Below are positions 34,847 through 44,027 of a DNA stretch of 64,000 nucleotides, in pieces. How positions within the stretch are numbered: position 1 is the stretch's first letter; every line of letters begins with the position of its first letter. Made by a program: the position numbers and the translations under genes. The stretch spans positions 695,501 to 759,500 of the forward strand of contig NZ_CP090066.1 in NCBI RefSeq assembly GCF_021391535.1, given 5' to 3'. Under the pieces are notes generated by a model that saw only the letters and a program-made list of their open reading frames with translations, was not told the DNA's origin and ran no database searches. The stretch comes from Aurantimonas sp. HBX-1. Its GTDB lineage: Bacteria; Pseudomonadota; Alphaproteobacteria; Rhizobiales; Rhizobiaceae.

Positions 34847-36880
34847 TCAGCCGTCGAAGCGCGGATCGAGCCGGTAGCGCGGATCGTGGGGGACGGCCCG
34901 GGCGGCCATGTCGTGCGGCGTCTTCTCCCAGCGGTGCGGGGCGTGGAAGAGCTGGGCGAGAGCGCGCAGCGTCGCCGCGGCGATCATCATCCAGTAGACC
35001 GGCACCAGAGGAAAGTACCTGACGAGTTTGCCGGCCTCCTCCCTGTCGAGCGCCTGTCTCGCCAGCGCGACGAAGAGGGCGTAGCCGCCGATCGCATTGA
35101 ACAGATCGAGCGCCAGCAGCGCCCCGAAGGAAAGGCTGCCCGGTCCCATGGCCACCGCCCTGACCAGTCCTGCGCCGGCTAGGGCGAGGAACAGCGGATG
35201 GGCGACGGAGGAGGCCAGCATGCCGATGAACAGCAGCTGGAAGGTGAGGAAGCGCGCGGGCCCGAGTTCGCGAAGCAGCAGCAGCGGCTGGCGGGAATGG
35301 ACCAGATAGGTCTGCATCCAGCCCTTCATCCAGCGGGTCCGCTGCCGGAACCATACAGCCAGCTTTTCCGGGGCATGTTCCAGCGTCGGCAGGCTGATCG
35401 TGTCGATGCGGTAACCCCTGCGGCAGAGCCGGACGCCGAGGTCGGCGTCTTCGGTGACGTTGTGGGAATCCCAGCCGCCGACTTCCACGAGCCGGGCCCT
35501 GACGAAGTGGTTCAACGTGCCGCCGAGCGGCATCGGCAGGCCATGGCGGCCGAGCCAGGGCAGCAGCCGGCGAAACAGGGCGGCATATTCCAGCGCGAAG
35601 ATGCCGGCGAGCCAGTTGTTGCCGCCGTTGCCGACCACCAGCGGGGCCTGCAGGCAGGCAAGCTCCCGCGGCCCGCTGCGAAACCGCGCATAGGCCTCAC
35701 GCAACTGACCGGGGTGCGGCACGTCCTCCGCATCGTAGAGCACCAGGAATTCGCCCGCCGTGAGCGGCAGCGCGAAGTTCAGCGCCTTCGGCTTGGTGCG
35801 GGGCTCGCAGGGCGGCACCCGGACGATCTCGAATTGCGGGCGCGAACCGATCGCCTCTTCGACGACACGGATGGTGTCGGGGTCGTCGGCCTCGCAGACG
35901 ATCTTGATCTCGAGCCGGCTCACCGGCCAGTCGAGTTGGCACAAGGCCTCCACGAGACGGTCCGCCACACCCGCCTCGCGGTGCAGGGCAACGAGCACGG
36001 AGTAGAGCGGCTTTGGCTCGTGCGGCTCGACCGCCAGCGGCGTGGGGCGGCGATGGCCGAGAACCGCCGCCAGGCGGAGGCAAAGACCGGCGGCAAAGAG
36101 CAGCCCGGCCACCAGATGCAACACGGCGAGAGCCGAGGCCGGAACGTGGATCACGGCCGCCAGGAGGGCGCAGAACACGAGGGTCAGCAGGGCGGCCTGT
36201 CCGGGCTCCAGGACATTGCGGGCAGATTGGCGCGGATGCGTAGCGGCGAGGCTCTCGGTCGCCGCCTGCAGCCGCTGCGCCGTGCTCTGCCGCGCGAGCG
36301 CCGCCTTCACGGCGCGTTCGGTGGTGACGCGGGCCCGGCGGGCGAAGTCCGGCCGCGCCGCGAGGAAGGCGGCCAGGCGCGCCAGCCCCTCGGGCCTCGG
36401 CAGCAGGAACACCTTCGTGTCGAGCCGCGCGTCGCAGGTCTTGATCAGCCTCGGCAGGGCGGCGCGGTCGCCGGCCGCGACGCCGATGATCCGGTCGCCG
36501 GCGCCGATGGCCTCGAGCGGCAGGTCGAGATGCGTCGCCATGCGGGCTGCCATGGTCTCGCCGTCGCAGGTGCCGGCAGCAAGGAGTTCGCCGGCAAGGT
36601 CGGTGCCGTTGCCGGCGGCGGCGGATCTTGCAGCCGCCACCACGTCCTCGCCGAGGCCGAGAAGCCGCGCGACATCGTCATGGCGCGGCCGTTGTCCCGT
36701 CGTGCGACCGGCCGCGGGCCGCGACCCGGAATAGCGGTGAGCCGCCCCATTGCGCGGCAGGGCGAAGGGCACATATGGTCCGCCCGGCATGGCCGGGTGA
36801 TCCGAAACATCGTCGCGCATCGGTTCCACCCGAGGGAATACCGGAGCACGACCGACGGTCTCGCCAGGGTCGCGCGGCAT
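34847..36880 (-). CDS. GT2 family polysaccharide synthase with GspE/MshEN-like N-terminus
   Basis: 677 residues (an ATG at 36820 would shorten it by 20). Residues about 75-150 resemble the N-terminal MshEN/T2SSE_N domain, including DLAGELLAAGTCDGETMAAR and MATHLDLPLEAI. Two helices (about 228-270) precede a GT2 catalytic domain: SVLVALHREAGVADR, the metal-binding YDAEDVPHPGQL, the base in TEDADLGVRLCRR, and QRTRWMKGWMQT, the Q-x-x-R-W motif of processive synthases such as cellulose and curdlan synthase. Three or four C-terminal helices follow. It should polymerise or transfer sugars across the inner membrane. It is divergent from a binding-protein gene. Confidence 0.85.
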   Translation of the reverse strand: MPRDPGETVGRAPVFPRVEPMRDDVSDHPAMPGGPYVPFALPRNGAAHRYSGSRPAAGRTTGQRPRHDDVARLLGLGEDVVAAARSAAAGNGTDLAGELLAAGTCDGETMAARMATHLDLPLEAIGAGDRIIGVAAGDRAALPRLIKTCDARLDTKVFLLPRPEGLARLAAFLAARPDFARRARVTTERAVKAALARQSTAQRLQAATESLAATHPRQSARNVLEPGQAALLTLVFCALLAAVIHVPASALAVLHLVAGLLFAAGLCLRLAAVLGHRRPTPLAVEPHEPKPLYSVLVALHREAGVADRLVEALCQLDWPVSRLEIKIVCEADDPDTIRVVEEAIGSRPQFEIVRVPPCEPRTKPKALNFALPLTAGEFLVLYDAEDVPHPGQLREAYARFRSGPRELACLQAPLVVGNGGNNWLAGIFALEYAALFRRLLPWLGRHGLPMPLGGTLNHFVRARLVEVGGWDSHNVTEDADLGVRLCRRGYRIDTISLPTLEHAPEKLAVWFRQRTRWMKGWMQTYLVHSRQPLLLLRELGPARFLTFQLLFIGMLASSVAHPLFLALAGAGLVRAVAMGPGSLSFGALLALDLFNAIGGYALFVALARQALDREEAGKLVRYFPLVPVYWMMIAAATLRALAQLFHAPHRWEKTPHDMAARAVPHDPRYRLDPRFDG

Positions 36881-36918
36881 GCATCGTGAACGGGCATTGA
36901 CGTAGGGGAAACTAACCT

Positions 36919-37779
36919 ATGAGGGAAAAATTCCCGCGGAAGTTGATTCTTCTTTTGCCGCTCATCGGTGCCTTGCTGCTCCCGTTCGTCGGGACAAGCG
37001 GCGCCCAGGGCGTGGCGACGCCCAACTTCTACGACCAGCGCCAGCGCATGACCAAGCCGGACCTCGGTGGTCGCCAGCGCATCCGCTTCCTGACCACCAC
37101 GGACTATCCGCCGTTCAACTTCCTCGACCAGCGGGCCCGGCTCGCCGGCTTCAACGTCGACCTCGTCCGGGCGATCTGCGAGGAGCTCGACATCCAGGCG
37201 CGTTGCCAGATCGAGGCGATGCCGTTCGGCGACCTGGCGCAGGCGCTGAAGGATGGCGAGGGCGAAGCGATCGTCGCCGGAATGGCCATGACCCCCACAT
37301 CCCGCGCCGGCCTTGCCTTCTCGGAGCCCTATCTGCGCTATCCCGCCCGCTTCGTCACCCGCAAGGACCGGCCGTTGCCGACCCCGATCGCCGAGGCGCT
37401 CACCGGCAGGACGGTGGCCGTCGAGGAGGGAAGCGCGCACGCGGCGATGCTGGGCGCCTTCTTTCCCGATGCGACCCGGCAGGAATTCGCCACCCGCAAC
37501 GAGGCGCTGGCGGCGCTCAAGGAAGGCCGCGTCGACGCGTTCTTCGGCGACGGGGTCGGCCTGTCGTTCTGGCTGGAGAGCGATGCCGCCGCGGGATGCT
37601 GCGTGTTCTCCGACGGGCCGTTCTTCTCCGACCGCTATCTCGGCGAGGGGCTGGCGATCGCCGTCGCGCCGAACGACATGGCGCTGGCGCGCTCGATCGA
37701 CTATGCGATCGGGCAGATCGTCCAGAAGCGGCGCTTTTCCGAACTGCTGCTGCGGTATTTCCCGGTCAGCCCGTTCTAG
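36919..37779 (+). CDS. family 3 extracellular solute-binding protein
   Basis: 286 residues with a signal peptide (LILLLPLIGALLLPF, cleaved near residue 30). The periplasmic part has the SBP_bac_3 pattern: FLTTTDYPPFNFLDQRARLA, GFNVDLVRAICEELDI, VAGMAMTPTSRAGLAFSEPY and GRVDAFFGDGVGLSF. The family binds amino acids or similar polar ligands; residue R in TSRAGLAFSEPY normally contacts the ligand carboxylate. No permease genes are adjacent, and the divergent partner is a glycosyltransferase, so it may be a sensor or accessory protein rather than a transport component. Confidence 0.85.
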   Translation: MREKFPRKLILLLPLIGALLLPFVGTSGAQGVATPNFYDQRQRMTKPDLGGRQRIRFLTTTDYPPFNFLDQRARLAGFNVDLVRAICEELDIQARCQIEAMPFGDLAQALKDGEGEAIVAGMAMTPTSRAGLAFSEPYLRYPARFVTRKDRPLPTPIAEALTGRTVAVEEGSAHAAMLGAFFPDATRQEFATRNEALAALKEGRVDAFFGDGVGLSFWLESDAAAGCCVFSDGPFFSDRYLGEGLAIAVAPNDMALARSIDYAIGQIVQKRRFSELLLRYFPVSPF

Positions 37780-37788
37780 GCCGGCGCG

Positions 37789-38199
37789 TCAGAGGCGTCG
37801 GTAGCGCACCCGGGCCGAGTGCTCGATCGCCCCGCTGACCAGCCGGTCGAGCTCGAAGCCGTCGCGCAGCATCTCGAGAAAGCGCAGTTCAGGCTGCGAG
37901 GCGGCCACGTCCGACGCCGCCACCTCGACGGCCAGCGCGTAGGCGGTCTCGTAGAGCCGGGGCGGCACGGCCGACACCACGTTGGCGATGATCCGGTCGA
38001 GGCCGTCCTCCTGCGCCAGCAACTCGCCGCAGTGACGGGCGATGTCGTCGAGCCGGGCGAGATCGAACCCCTCGAAGACCGGCAGCGTCCGCAGCAGGTC
38101 GCCGAGTTCGCGCAGTTCCTTGTCGGTAATCGTGCCGTCGGCGGTGGCCATCGCGACCATCAGATGGACGAAGGCTTCCTGCGGGCCGGGCTCGGTCAT
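37789..38199 (-). CDS. TerB-like (tellurite resistance) family protein
   Basis: 136 residues, all helical. The N-terminus EAFVHLMVAMATADGTITD followed by KELRELGDLL matches the TerB fold, in which an 'aDG.it..E' loop recurs. The second half has YETAYALAVEVAASDV and QPELRFLEMLRD, the second copy of the same pattern. The acidic loops could bind metal. Standalone TerB proteins of this kind are common and do not by themselves show tellurite resistance. Convergent with the binding-protein gene (9-base gap). Confidence 0.8.
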   Translation of the reverse strand: MTEPGPQEAFVHLMVAMATADGTITDKELRELGDLLRTLPVFEGFDLARLDDIARHCGELLAQEDGLDRIIANVVSAVPPRLYETAYALAVEVAASDVAASQPELRFLEMLRDGFELDRLVSGAIEHSARVRYRRL

Positions 38200-38466
38200 G
38201 ATACGGATTCCTTGCTGGGCATCGGGTCCTGAAACTCAGGGGCGGGTTGGGCCGGAACGGCTAGCCGCCCGGCGCGCAGGCCGCTCGAGGGCCTGTCCGG
38301 ACGCCTTCGCGATCTAGGCGCCGCCCGGGCGACGCACAAGCCCGGCGGCCGGCTTTGTTGACGGGCTCGCGGCTTCTTTCTAGACCGGGCTTCCCTCGCT
38401 CCGTCGCCGCGACCGGAATGCCGGCGATGCCACGCGCGAGGGAGCGAACCCGAGCAAGGACGACCC

Positions 38467-40125
38467 ATGCAGAGCCCGACGGCCCCCCTCGGCGACCGCC
38501 CGTCCCACGAGGACGCGCTTGCCTCCAACGCCTGGCCCTTCGAGGAGGCGCGCAAGCTTCTCAAGCGGTACGAGGCAAAGGGGATGCCGGCGGAAGTGCT
38601 GTTCGAGACCGGCTACGGCCCGTCCGGCCTGCCGCATATCGGCACGTTCGGGGAAGTGGCGCGCACCACGATGGTCCGCCACGCCTTCGAGGTGCTGACC
38701 GAGGGCAAGGTGGCGACGCGGCTCCTTTGCTTCTCCGACGACATGGACGGCATGCGCAAGGTGCCGGACAACGTCCCGGACCGTGCCTTGCTCGAGCCGT
38801 ATCTGCACAAGCCGCTGACCGTCGTGCCGAACCCGTTCGGCAGCGAATACGAGAGCTTCGGCGATCACAACAATGCAATGCTCCGCCGCTTCCTCGACAC
38901 GTTCGGCTTCGACTACGATTTCGCCAGCGCCACCGACTATTACCGGTCGGGCCGTTTCGACACGATCCTGAAGCTCGTGGCCGAGCGCTACGACGCCATC
39001 ATGGCGATCATGCTGCCGACGCTCGGCGAGGAGCGCCGCGCCACCTATTCGCCCTTCCTGCCGATCTCGCCGAAGACCGGCCGCGTTCTCTACGTGCCGA
39101 TGAAGAAGGTGGACGCCGAGGCCGGCACCATCACCTTCGACGACGAGGACGGCGTGGAGACGACGCTGCCGGTGACGGGCGGCAACGTGAAGCTGCAGTG
39201 GAAGCCGGATTTCGGCGCGCGCTGGGCGGCGCTCGGTGTCGATTTCGAGATGTTCGGCAAGGACCACGGTCCGAACATGGGCGTCTACGACCGCATCTGC
39301 GAGGCGCTCGGTGGGCGGGCGCCCGAGCATTTCGTCTACGAACTCTTCCTCGACGAGAACGGCCAGAAGATCTCGAAGTCGAAGGGCAATGGCCTGACCA
39401 TCGACGAGTGGCTGACCTACGCGCCGACCGAGAGCCTGGCGCTCTACATGTTCCAGCGCCCGCGCCAGGCCAAGAAGCTCTATTTCGACGTCATTCCGCG
39501 TGCCGTGGACGAATATTACCAGTTCCTCGCAGCCTATCCGCGGCAGGCCTGGAAGGAACGGCTGGGCAACCCCGTCTGGCACATCCACTCGGGCAACCCG
39601 CCGGCGATCCAGCTGCCGGTTTCCTTCGGCCTCCTGCTCAACCTCGTCAGCGCGTCGAACGCCCATGAGCCGGGCGTGCTGTGGGGGTTCATCACCCGTC
39701 ACGCGCCGGGCGTGACCGCGACGAGCGATCCCGAGCTCGACCGGCTGGTCGGCTATGCGCTGCGCTATTACGAGGACTTCGTCCGCCCGAACAAGGTCTT
39801 CCGGCTGCCCGACGACGTCGAGCGCGCCGCCCTGGAAGCGCTGGATGCCAAGCTCGCCACGCTGGCGACGGATGCCGACGGCGAAGCGATTCAGAACGCG
39901 GTGCTGGACGTCGCCCGCCCGATCGAACGCTACCAGGACCTGAAGAAGACCGGCCCGCAGGGCGGTCCGGGCGTCACTGGCGAGTGGTTCCAGGCGCTCT
40001 ACCAGATCCTCATCGGCCAGCAGCGGGGACCGCGCTTCGGCTCGTTCGTCGCGCTCTACGGCATCGACGAGACGCGGGCGCTGATCCGCGAGGCGCTGGA
40101 AGGCCGGCTGATCGCGCAGGGCTGA
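38467..40125 (+). CDS. lysK: lysine--tRNA ligase, class I
   Basis: 552 residues. Class I synthetase signatures are present: HIGT (57-60) in GLPHIGTFGE for the HIGH motif and KISKS (301-305) for KMSKS. The remaining sequence (WPFEEARKLLKRYEAKG, FGKDHGPNMGVYDRI, YFDVIPRAVDEYYQF) is that of LysK, the archaeal-type lysyl-tRNA synthetase that replaces the class II LysS in most alphaproteobacteria. It charges tRNA-Lys in the cytoplasm. The start has AAGGACG 7 bases upstream. It is transcribed alone. Confidence 0.96.
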   Translation: MQSPTAPLGDRPSHEDALASNAWPFEEARKLLKRYEAKGMPAEVLFETGYGPSGLPHIGTFGEVARTTMVRHAFEVLTEGKVATRLLCFSDDMDGMRKVPDNVPDRALLEPYLHKPLTVVPNPFGSEYESFGDHNNAMLRRFLDTFGFDYDFASATDYYRSGRFDTILKLVAERYDAIMAIMLPTLGEERRATYSPFLPISPKTGRVLYVPMKKVDAEAGTITFDDEDGVETTLPVTGGNVKLQWKPDFGARWAALGVDFEMFGKDHGPNMGVYDRICEALGGRAPEHFVYELFLDENGQKISKSKGNGLTIDEWLTYAPTESLALYMFQRPRQAKKLYFDVIPRAVDEYYQFLAAYPRQAWKERLGNPVWHIHSGNPPAIQLPVSFGLLLNLVSASNAHEPGVLWGFITRHAPGVTATSDPELDRLVGYALRYYEDFVRPNKVFRLPDDVERAALEALDAKLATLATDADGEAIQNAVLDVARPIERYQDLKKTGPQGGPGVTGEWFQALYQILIGQQRGPRFGSFVALYGIDETRALIREALEGRLIAQG

Positions 40126-40153
40126 CGAGGCGGAGGCGGGGGTCTGGCGCTGC

Positions 40154-40846
40154 CTACCGCCACAGGCCACGGCGCTCGCGCTTCGCCGCCGCCTCGGCCT
40201 CGGCGTAGGGGCCGCCCGGCGCCGCCTCGGCCCAGCCGTAGCGGACCAGCCATTCGCCGATATCGTTGCCGCGCAGGCTGCAGGCGGTCGTCACCGTCTC
40301 CTCGGCCTCGCCGAAATCGTCGGGCACGGCACAACGTATCGAGCGCCCGCGCAGATACGCGCGCAACTCGGTGCGCGCCCGGATCCCGCAGGGCCATTCG
40401 GCGGCGCCGCTGCCGCAGCGGCGCCCGAGCTCCGGTGCGGTGAGGCCGGGCAAGGCGACGATGCTCTTGCCGACGGCGATGCGGCCGGCGTCGATGGCCA
40501 CCGGCTGCGCAAGCAGCCTCACCTCCGCTGGTTCGTCGGTCTCCGCATCAGGTGACTCGCTCGTCGAGGCCGCGGGCGCCGGCGGCGGCTGCACCCGCCG
40601 CAGCGGCGCGTCGCCGAGATCGCCGCGCTGCGTGATCGTCGGCGGGGCGACGTTGCGGGCCGGGCTGACCAGCGGATCCTCCCGGGGCGGCGCCGGCGGC
40701 GCGGTCGGCTCGGCCGACATCGGGGAGGGGGCGTCTTGCCGAGGTGGAGCGTCGGGGACCGGAGCGAGCAGAAGGAGCAGGGCCGCGACGCCGGCGAAGC
40801 CGGCGGCGATGCCGCCGTTGCGCTTCAGCCGCTCGCCCAGCCTCAC
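40154..40846 (-). CDS. membrane-anchored thermonuclease-like (SNase fold) protein
   Basis: 230 residues from a GTG that overlaps the stop of the S24 regulator gene (GTGA). One membrane helix lies at about residues 11-29 (GIAAGFAGVAALLLLLAPV), followed by a proline-rich linker to about residue 115, then an SNase-like domain with LPGLTAPELGRRC, RTELRAYLRGRSIRC and GEWLVRYGWAEA, ending in the usual RRGLW. The glutamate of 'APE' and a later arginine are present, but the first arginine of the nuclease 'R-L-x-G-I-D-A-P-E' motif is alanine here (IVALPGLTAPE). Activity is therefore uncertain. Coupled translation points to joint function with the regulator. Confidence 0.82.
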   Translation of the reverse strand: MRLGERLKRNGGIAAGFAGVAALLLLLAPVPDAPPRQDAPSPMSAEPTAPPAPPREDPLVSPARNVAPPTITQRGDLGDAPLRRVQPPPAPAASTSESPDAETDEPAEVRLLAQPVAIDAGRIAVGKSIVALPGLTAPELGRRCGSGAAEWPCGIRARTELRAYLRGRSIRCAVPDDFGEAEETVTTACSLRGNDIGEWLVRYGWAEAAPGGPYAEAEAAAKRERRGLWR

Positions 40847-41493
40847 TGGCTGGCCCAGAGGATCCGCGCCATCCACTCGATCTCGTCGACGCCGAACTGC
40901 CGGTCCGGATACTCCGGATTCACCGAGGCGAGTTCGATGGTGCGCGCCGTCTGGCGCTGCAGGATCTTGGCCATCACCTCGCCGCCGCGCGTGCGCACGA
41001 CCACCCGGTCGCCGCGGCGGATGGAGGCGGCCGGAGACACGATGACGATATCGCCGTCGCGGTAGAGCGGCATCATCGAGTTGCCGCTGACCTCGAGCGC
41101 ATAGACTGTCTCGTCGGGCTTGGCCGGCAGCGTGATCTCGTCCCATCCCTGGCCGGCGGGAAAGCCGGCATCATCGAAGAAGCCGCCGCCGCCCGCCTGC
41201 GCCAGGCCGAGCAGCGGCACCGTGATGCCAGGCCCGCGGCGTGCCGTATCGAGCTCCTGCGCCTCACCCCGCATCAGCTTGGTGAATTCGTCGATCGAGG
41301 CGCCGGTCGCCTCGATGACCTTGGCGATCGACTCGGTCGAGGGCCAGCGCGGCCGCCCGTCCACGGCATTGCGCTTCGACTTGTTGAAGGTCGTCGGGTC
41401 GAGCCCGGCGCGACGGGCGAGGCCGGACGGCGACATCCGGTTGCGCGCGGCCAGGGCATCGATCGCTGCCCATATACGGTCGTGAGAAAACAT
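40843..41493 (-). CDS. S24 (LexA/CI-like) helix-turn-helix transcriptional regulator
   Basis: 216 residues from the ATG at 41493. Residues about 5-45 form an XRE-type DNA-binding domain (LARRAGLDPTTFNKSKR). Residues about 90-216 form a LexA-like peptidase domain: AG at 100-101 as a possible self-cleavage site, S139 (VSGNSMMPLYRDGD) and K176 (EVMAKIL) as the Ser-Lys dyad. CI-like repressors with this layout cleave themselves when RecA is active, but some S24 regulators do not. The upstream region (41494-41660) has AT-rich stretches where an operator would be expected. It is followed by the overlapping nuclease-like gene. Confidence 0.9.
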   Translation of the reverse strand: MFSHDRIWAAIDALAARNRMSPSGLARRAGLDPTTFNKSKRNAVDGRPRWPSTESIAKVIEATGASIDEFTKLMRGEAQELDTARRGPGITVPLLGLAQAGGGGFFDDAGFPAGQGWDEITLPAKPDETVYALEVSGNSMMPLYRDGDIVIVSPAASIRRGDRVVVRTRGGEVMAKILQRQTARTIELASVNPEYPDRQFGVDEIEWMARILWASQ

Positions 41494-41731
41494 GACGGGA
41501 CCCGCAGCCGGCAGGAAAAGGAATATATACCTCTGAGTATTACGGGGTGGTTTGCCGCCTGTCCATACCGCTACGTCAAATTTTCCCGTCCACGGTAAAT
41601 TACCGGATGGGGCGACTGGAGAGGCTGTCGGAACCGCGCAGGAATTGTGGCATTGATGGCGATCGGTGCCGCCTCGAGGCGGTCGCCGGCCCGTTGGTGG
41701 GCTGCACCGCGGCGGAACGGAAGGGAAGCGG

Positions 41732-42793
41732 ATGACGGGACGGTTCGCCGCCCACACGGACGAGGAAACCCGGCAACGCGCCAGCGAGCCGGGGCGGGGG
41801 CGGGATGCGCTCAGGCCCTATTCGATCCCATGGAAGGGATGGAAGGACATCATCCTGCGGATCTACGTGGCGTTCTGGGAGGATCGGGTGATGCTGGTCG
41901 CCGCGGGCGCGACCTTCTACCTGCTGCTGGCGCTGTTTCCCGCCTTTGCGGTCTTCGTTTCGCTCTACGGCTTCGTCAACGATCCGGCGACGATCAGCGG
42001 CCACATCGCCTTCATCGGCCGGTTCCTGCCGCAGGCCGGCACCGAGATGCTGCAGTCGCAGCTCGACACGCTCGTCGGCCAGGATCGCGCCTCGCTGTCC
42101 ATCGGCTTCTTCACCGGCCTGCTGTTTGCCCTCTGGTTCGCCAACAACGGCATCAAGACGCTCTTCGAGGCGATGAACATCGCCTATGGGGAGGTGGAGA
42201 ACCGGAGCTTCATCTGGCTCAACGTCGTGGCGCTCTACTTCACCCTCGGCGCCATCTTCATCGGCATCGTGCTGATCACCGCCGTCGGCGTCGTGCCGGT
42301 GGTGATGTCGGTGGTCGGGCTGTCGCGCTGGAGCGAGGTGCTGATCTCGACGCTCCGCTGGCCGGTGGTGTTCATCCTCATCGTCGGCGCGATCGCGATG
42401 ATCTACCGCTACGGGCCGAGCCGCAACCGCGCCCGCTGGAGCTGGGTGCTGTTCGGGGCGATGCTGACCGCCGTGGTCTGGCTGATCGCCTCGATCGGCT
42501 TCTCCTGGTACCTGCAGAATTTCGCCAACTACAACGCCACCTACGGTTCGCTCGGGGCGGTGGTCGGCTTCATGATGTGGGTCTGGATCTCGTCGCTGAT
42601 CTTCATCATCGGCGCGGAGATCAACGCCGAGATGGAACATCAGACCGCCGCCGACACCACCGACCTGCCGGAAAAGCCGCTGGGCCTGCGCGGCGCGCGC
42701 GTGGCCGACACGCTGGGCAAGAGTTCCAGCCGCAAGGCGCACAAGATCGACAAGAAGCCCAGCCTGTTTCGCCGCTGGGCGAAGCGCCACTGA
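41732..42793 (+). CDS. YihY/BrkB family membrane protein
   Basis: 353 residues from the ATG at 41732, which follows an AAGGGAA site; in-frame codons upstream are not conserved. Six membrane helices. Family motifs: VAAGATFYLLLALFPAF, FWFANNGIKTLFEAMNIAY-like (here LWFANNGIKTLFEAMN), YRYGPSRNRARW and YNATYGSLGAVVGFMMWVWI. The family was once called ribonuclease BN in error; it is an integral-membrane protein of unknown transport or envelope role. The C-terminus is a basic tail of about 50 residues. It is divergent from the S24 regulator. Confidence 0.92.
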   Translation: MTGRFAAHTDEETRQRASEPGRGRDALRPYSIPWKGWKDIILRIYVAFWEDRVMLVAAGATFYLLLALFPAFAVFVSLYGFVNDPATISGHIAFIGRFLPQAGTEMLQSQLDTLVGQDRASLSIGFFTGLLFALWFANNGIKTLFEAMNIAYGEVENRSFIWLNVVALYFTLGAIFIGIVLITAVGVVPVVMSVVGLSRWSEVLISTLRWPVVFILIVGAIAMIYRYGPSRNRARWSWVLFGAMLTAVVWLIASIGFSWYLQNFANYNATYGSLGAVVGFMMWVWISSLIFIIGAEINAEMEHQTAADTTDLPEKPLGLRGARVADTLGKSSSRKAHKIDKKPSLFRRWAKRH

Positions 42794-42811
42794 GCCGGCG
42801 CGGTCGCCGGC
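42794..42811. terminator. hairpin between convergent yihY-like and SH3-protein genes
   Basis: Perfect 7-base stem GCCGGCG / CGCCGGC with a CGGT loop, directly after the yihY-like stop and just before the stop of the minus-strand gene. No T-run. Confidence 0.4.
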
Positions 42812-42813
42812 GC

Positions 42814-43842
42814 TCAGCCGTCCGCGTCGTCGACGAAGCGCTTGAAGACGAAACCGCGGGTCCCGGAAGCGGCGACCTCGCACCACTGGTCGCAGTCGAT
42901 GATCTCGACAGCGCTGCCCCGCGGCAGGACCGCGAGAATGGACGCATCGTTGTCCGGCCGGGCGCGCATGTTGACGCTGGCATTGACCGTTGCGGTGCGC
43001 TTCGCGGCTTCCGGTTCGGCGAGCGCCGCCACCTCTTCCTCGGCAGGAACAGCATCGGCCTTTGGCCCGTCCGGCGCCGGCGTGCCGGCAGTCTCAGCCG
43101 TTTCGCCGGAACCCGAGGCCGCCTCCTCGGCACCTTGTGCCGGGCCGGCGCCTGTTGCTCCGCCTTCCGGGGGAACGCTGCCGGTGGTCAGAAGGCGGTC
43201 CGGCACGTCGGTCATGGCGAGCGTGGCGTCCGCCGGGGGCAGGCGCAAGGCGAGCGCGGCGGCTGCCTCGTCGGTGATGACGGTTCCCTCAGCCGGGCCC
43301 GTCGCCGGCAGGATATTGCTTGCCGGCCGAAGGCGCGCGGCCGGCTCGGCGGTGCGGGCCGGCACCGGGGCGGTCACGGCCGGGTCAGGGCGCGAGACGG
43401 CCGGGTTGCCGGACGCCGCTTCGGCACCGATCGCGGCGACCGGCAGTTCCGTCTTCTCGGTGACGGCGGTGGCCTGGCGAGCGGGCGAAGACCAAGATTC
43501 TTCTGGCTGCACCGCGGCGGTCCTGACCGGCGAGGGGACGTCGGCGCCGGATCCCGACAGGGCCAGGGCGAGCCCGCCGAACAGCAGCCCGGCCACCGTC
43601 GCCATCGACAGATAGGCGGTGACCGGGCGGCGCATGAGGAACCTGCGCAGACGTCCGCCGGCCGGTGCGGCGCCCGGAACCCACAGATTGGCCGTGCCCC
43701 GGCCGTTCAGGCGTCCTCCGGGGCCGGTCTCGCCCCGCGCGCGCTCGTAGTCGCTGCGTCGCGCGATCAAGCGCTGGCGCAGCACTTCCTCCGTCGGTCT
43801 CACCCCGTCCCTCGATGCATCCCCCGCCATCTGTTGCTCCAT
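42814..43842 (-). CDS. SH3-domain membrane protein
   Basis: 342 residues if translation starts at 43842; ATGs at 43890 and 43830 are alternatives. A basic cytoplasmic segment precedes one membrane helix (AYLSMATVAGLLFGGLALAL). A long alanine/proline-rich periplasmic linker (about 180 residues) leads to a C-terminal bacterial SH3 domain: ATVNASVNMRARPDNDASIL, VLPRGSAVEIIDCDQWCEV and TRGFVFKRFVD. Bacterial SH3 domains bind peptidoglycan or other envelope ligands. No enzymatic domain is visible. Role unknown. Confidence 0.78.
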   Translation of the reverse strand: MEQQMAGDASRDGVRPTEEVLRQRLIARRSDYERARGETGPGGRLNGRGTANLWVPGAAPAGGRLRRFLMRRPVTAYLSMATVAGLLFGGLALALSGSGADVPSPVRTAAVQPEESWSSPARQATAVTEKTELPVAAIGAEAASGNPAVSRPDPAVTAPVPARTAEPAARLRPASNILPATGPAEGTVITDEAAAALALRLPPADATLAMTDVPDRLLTTGSVPPEGGATGAGPAQGAEEAASGSGETAETAGTPAPDGPKADAVPAEEEVAALAEPEAAKRTATVNASVNMRARPDNDASILAVLPRGSAVEIIDCDQWCEVAASGTRGFVFKRFVDDADG

Positions 43843-44027
43843 GTCGCCCGTGCCGCATCCGGCAGGCGCCGTTCGGCGCCGCGGTCGCAAACTCTCGTTG
43901 CGCCCGCCACCACGCCCTATCCCTTCAATTTGTCTTAAAACTTGCGAATATGGCCAATCGGCGTTGGCCGGGCAGGATTCGTGCGGTCATGCCGCGCAGA
44001 CAGGCCGTGGCCGCCCTCCAGACGCGC

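Noticed and set aside
37789..38199. Tellurite-resistance operon
   Set aside because: Only a single TerB-like gene is present; no other ter genes are nearby.
41520..41545. Operator palindrome for the S24 regulator (ATAC-N6-GTAT)
   Set aside because: Only four paired bases on each side; not above chance in an AT-rich stretch.
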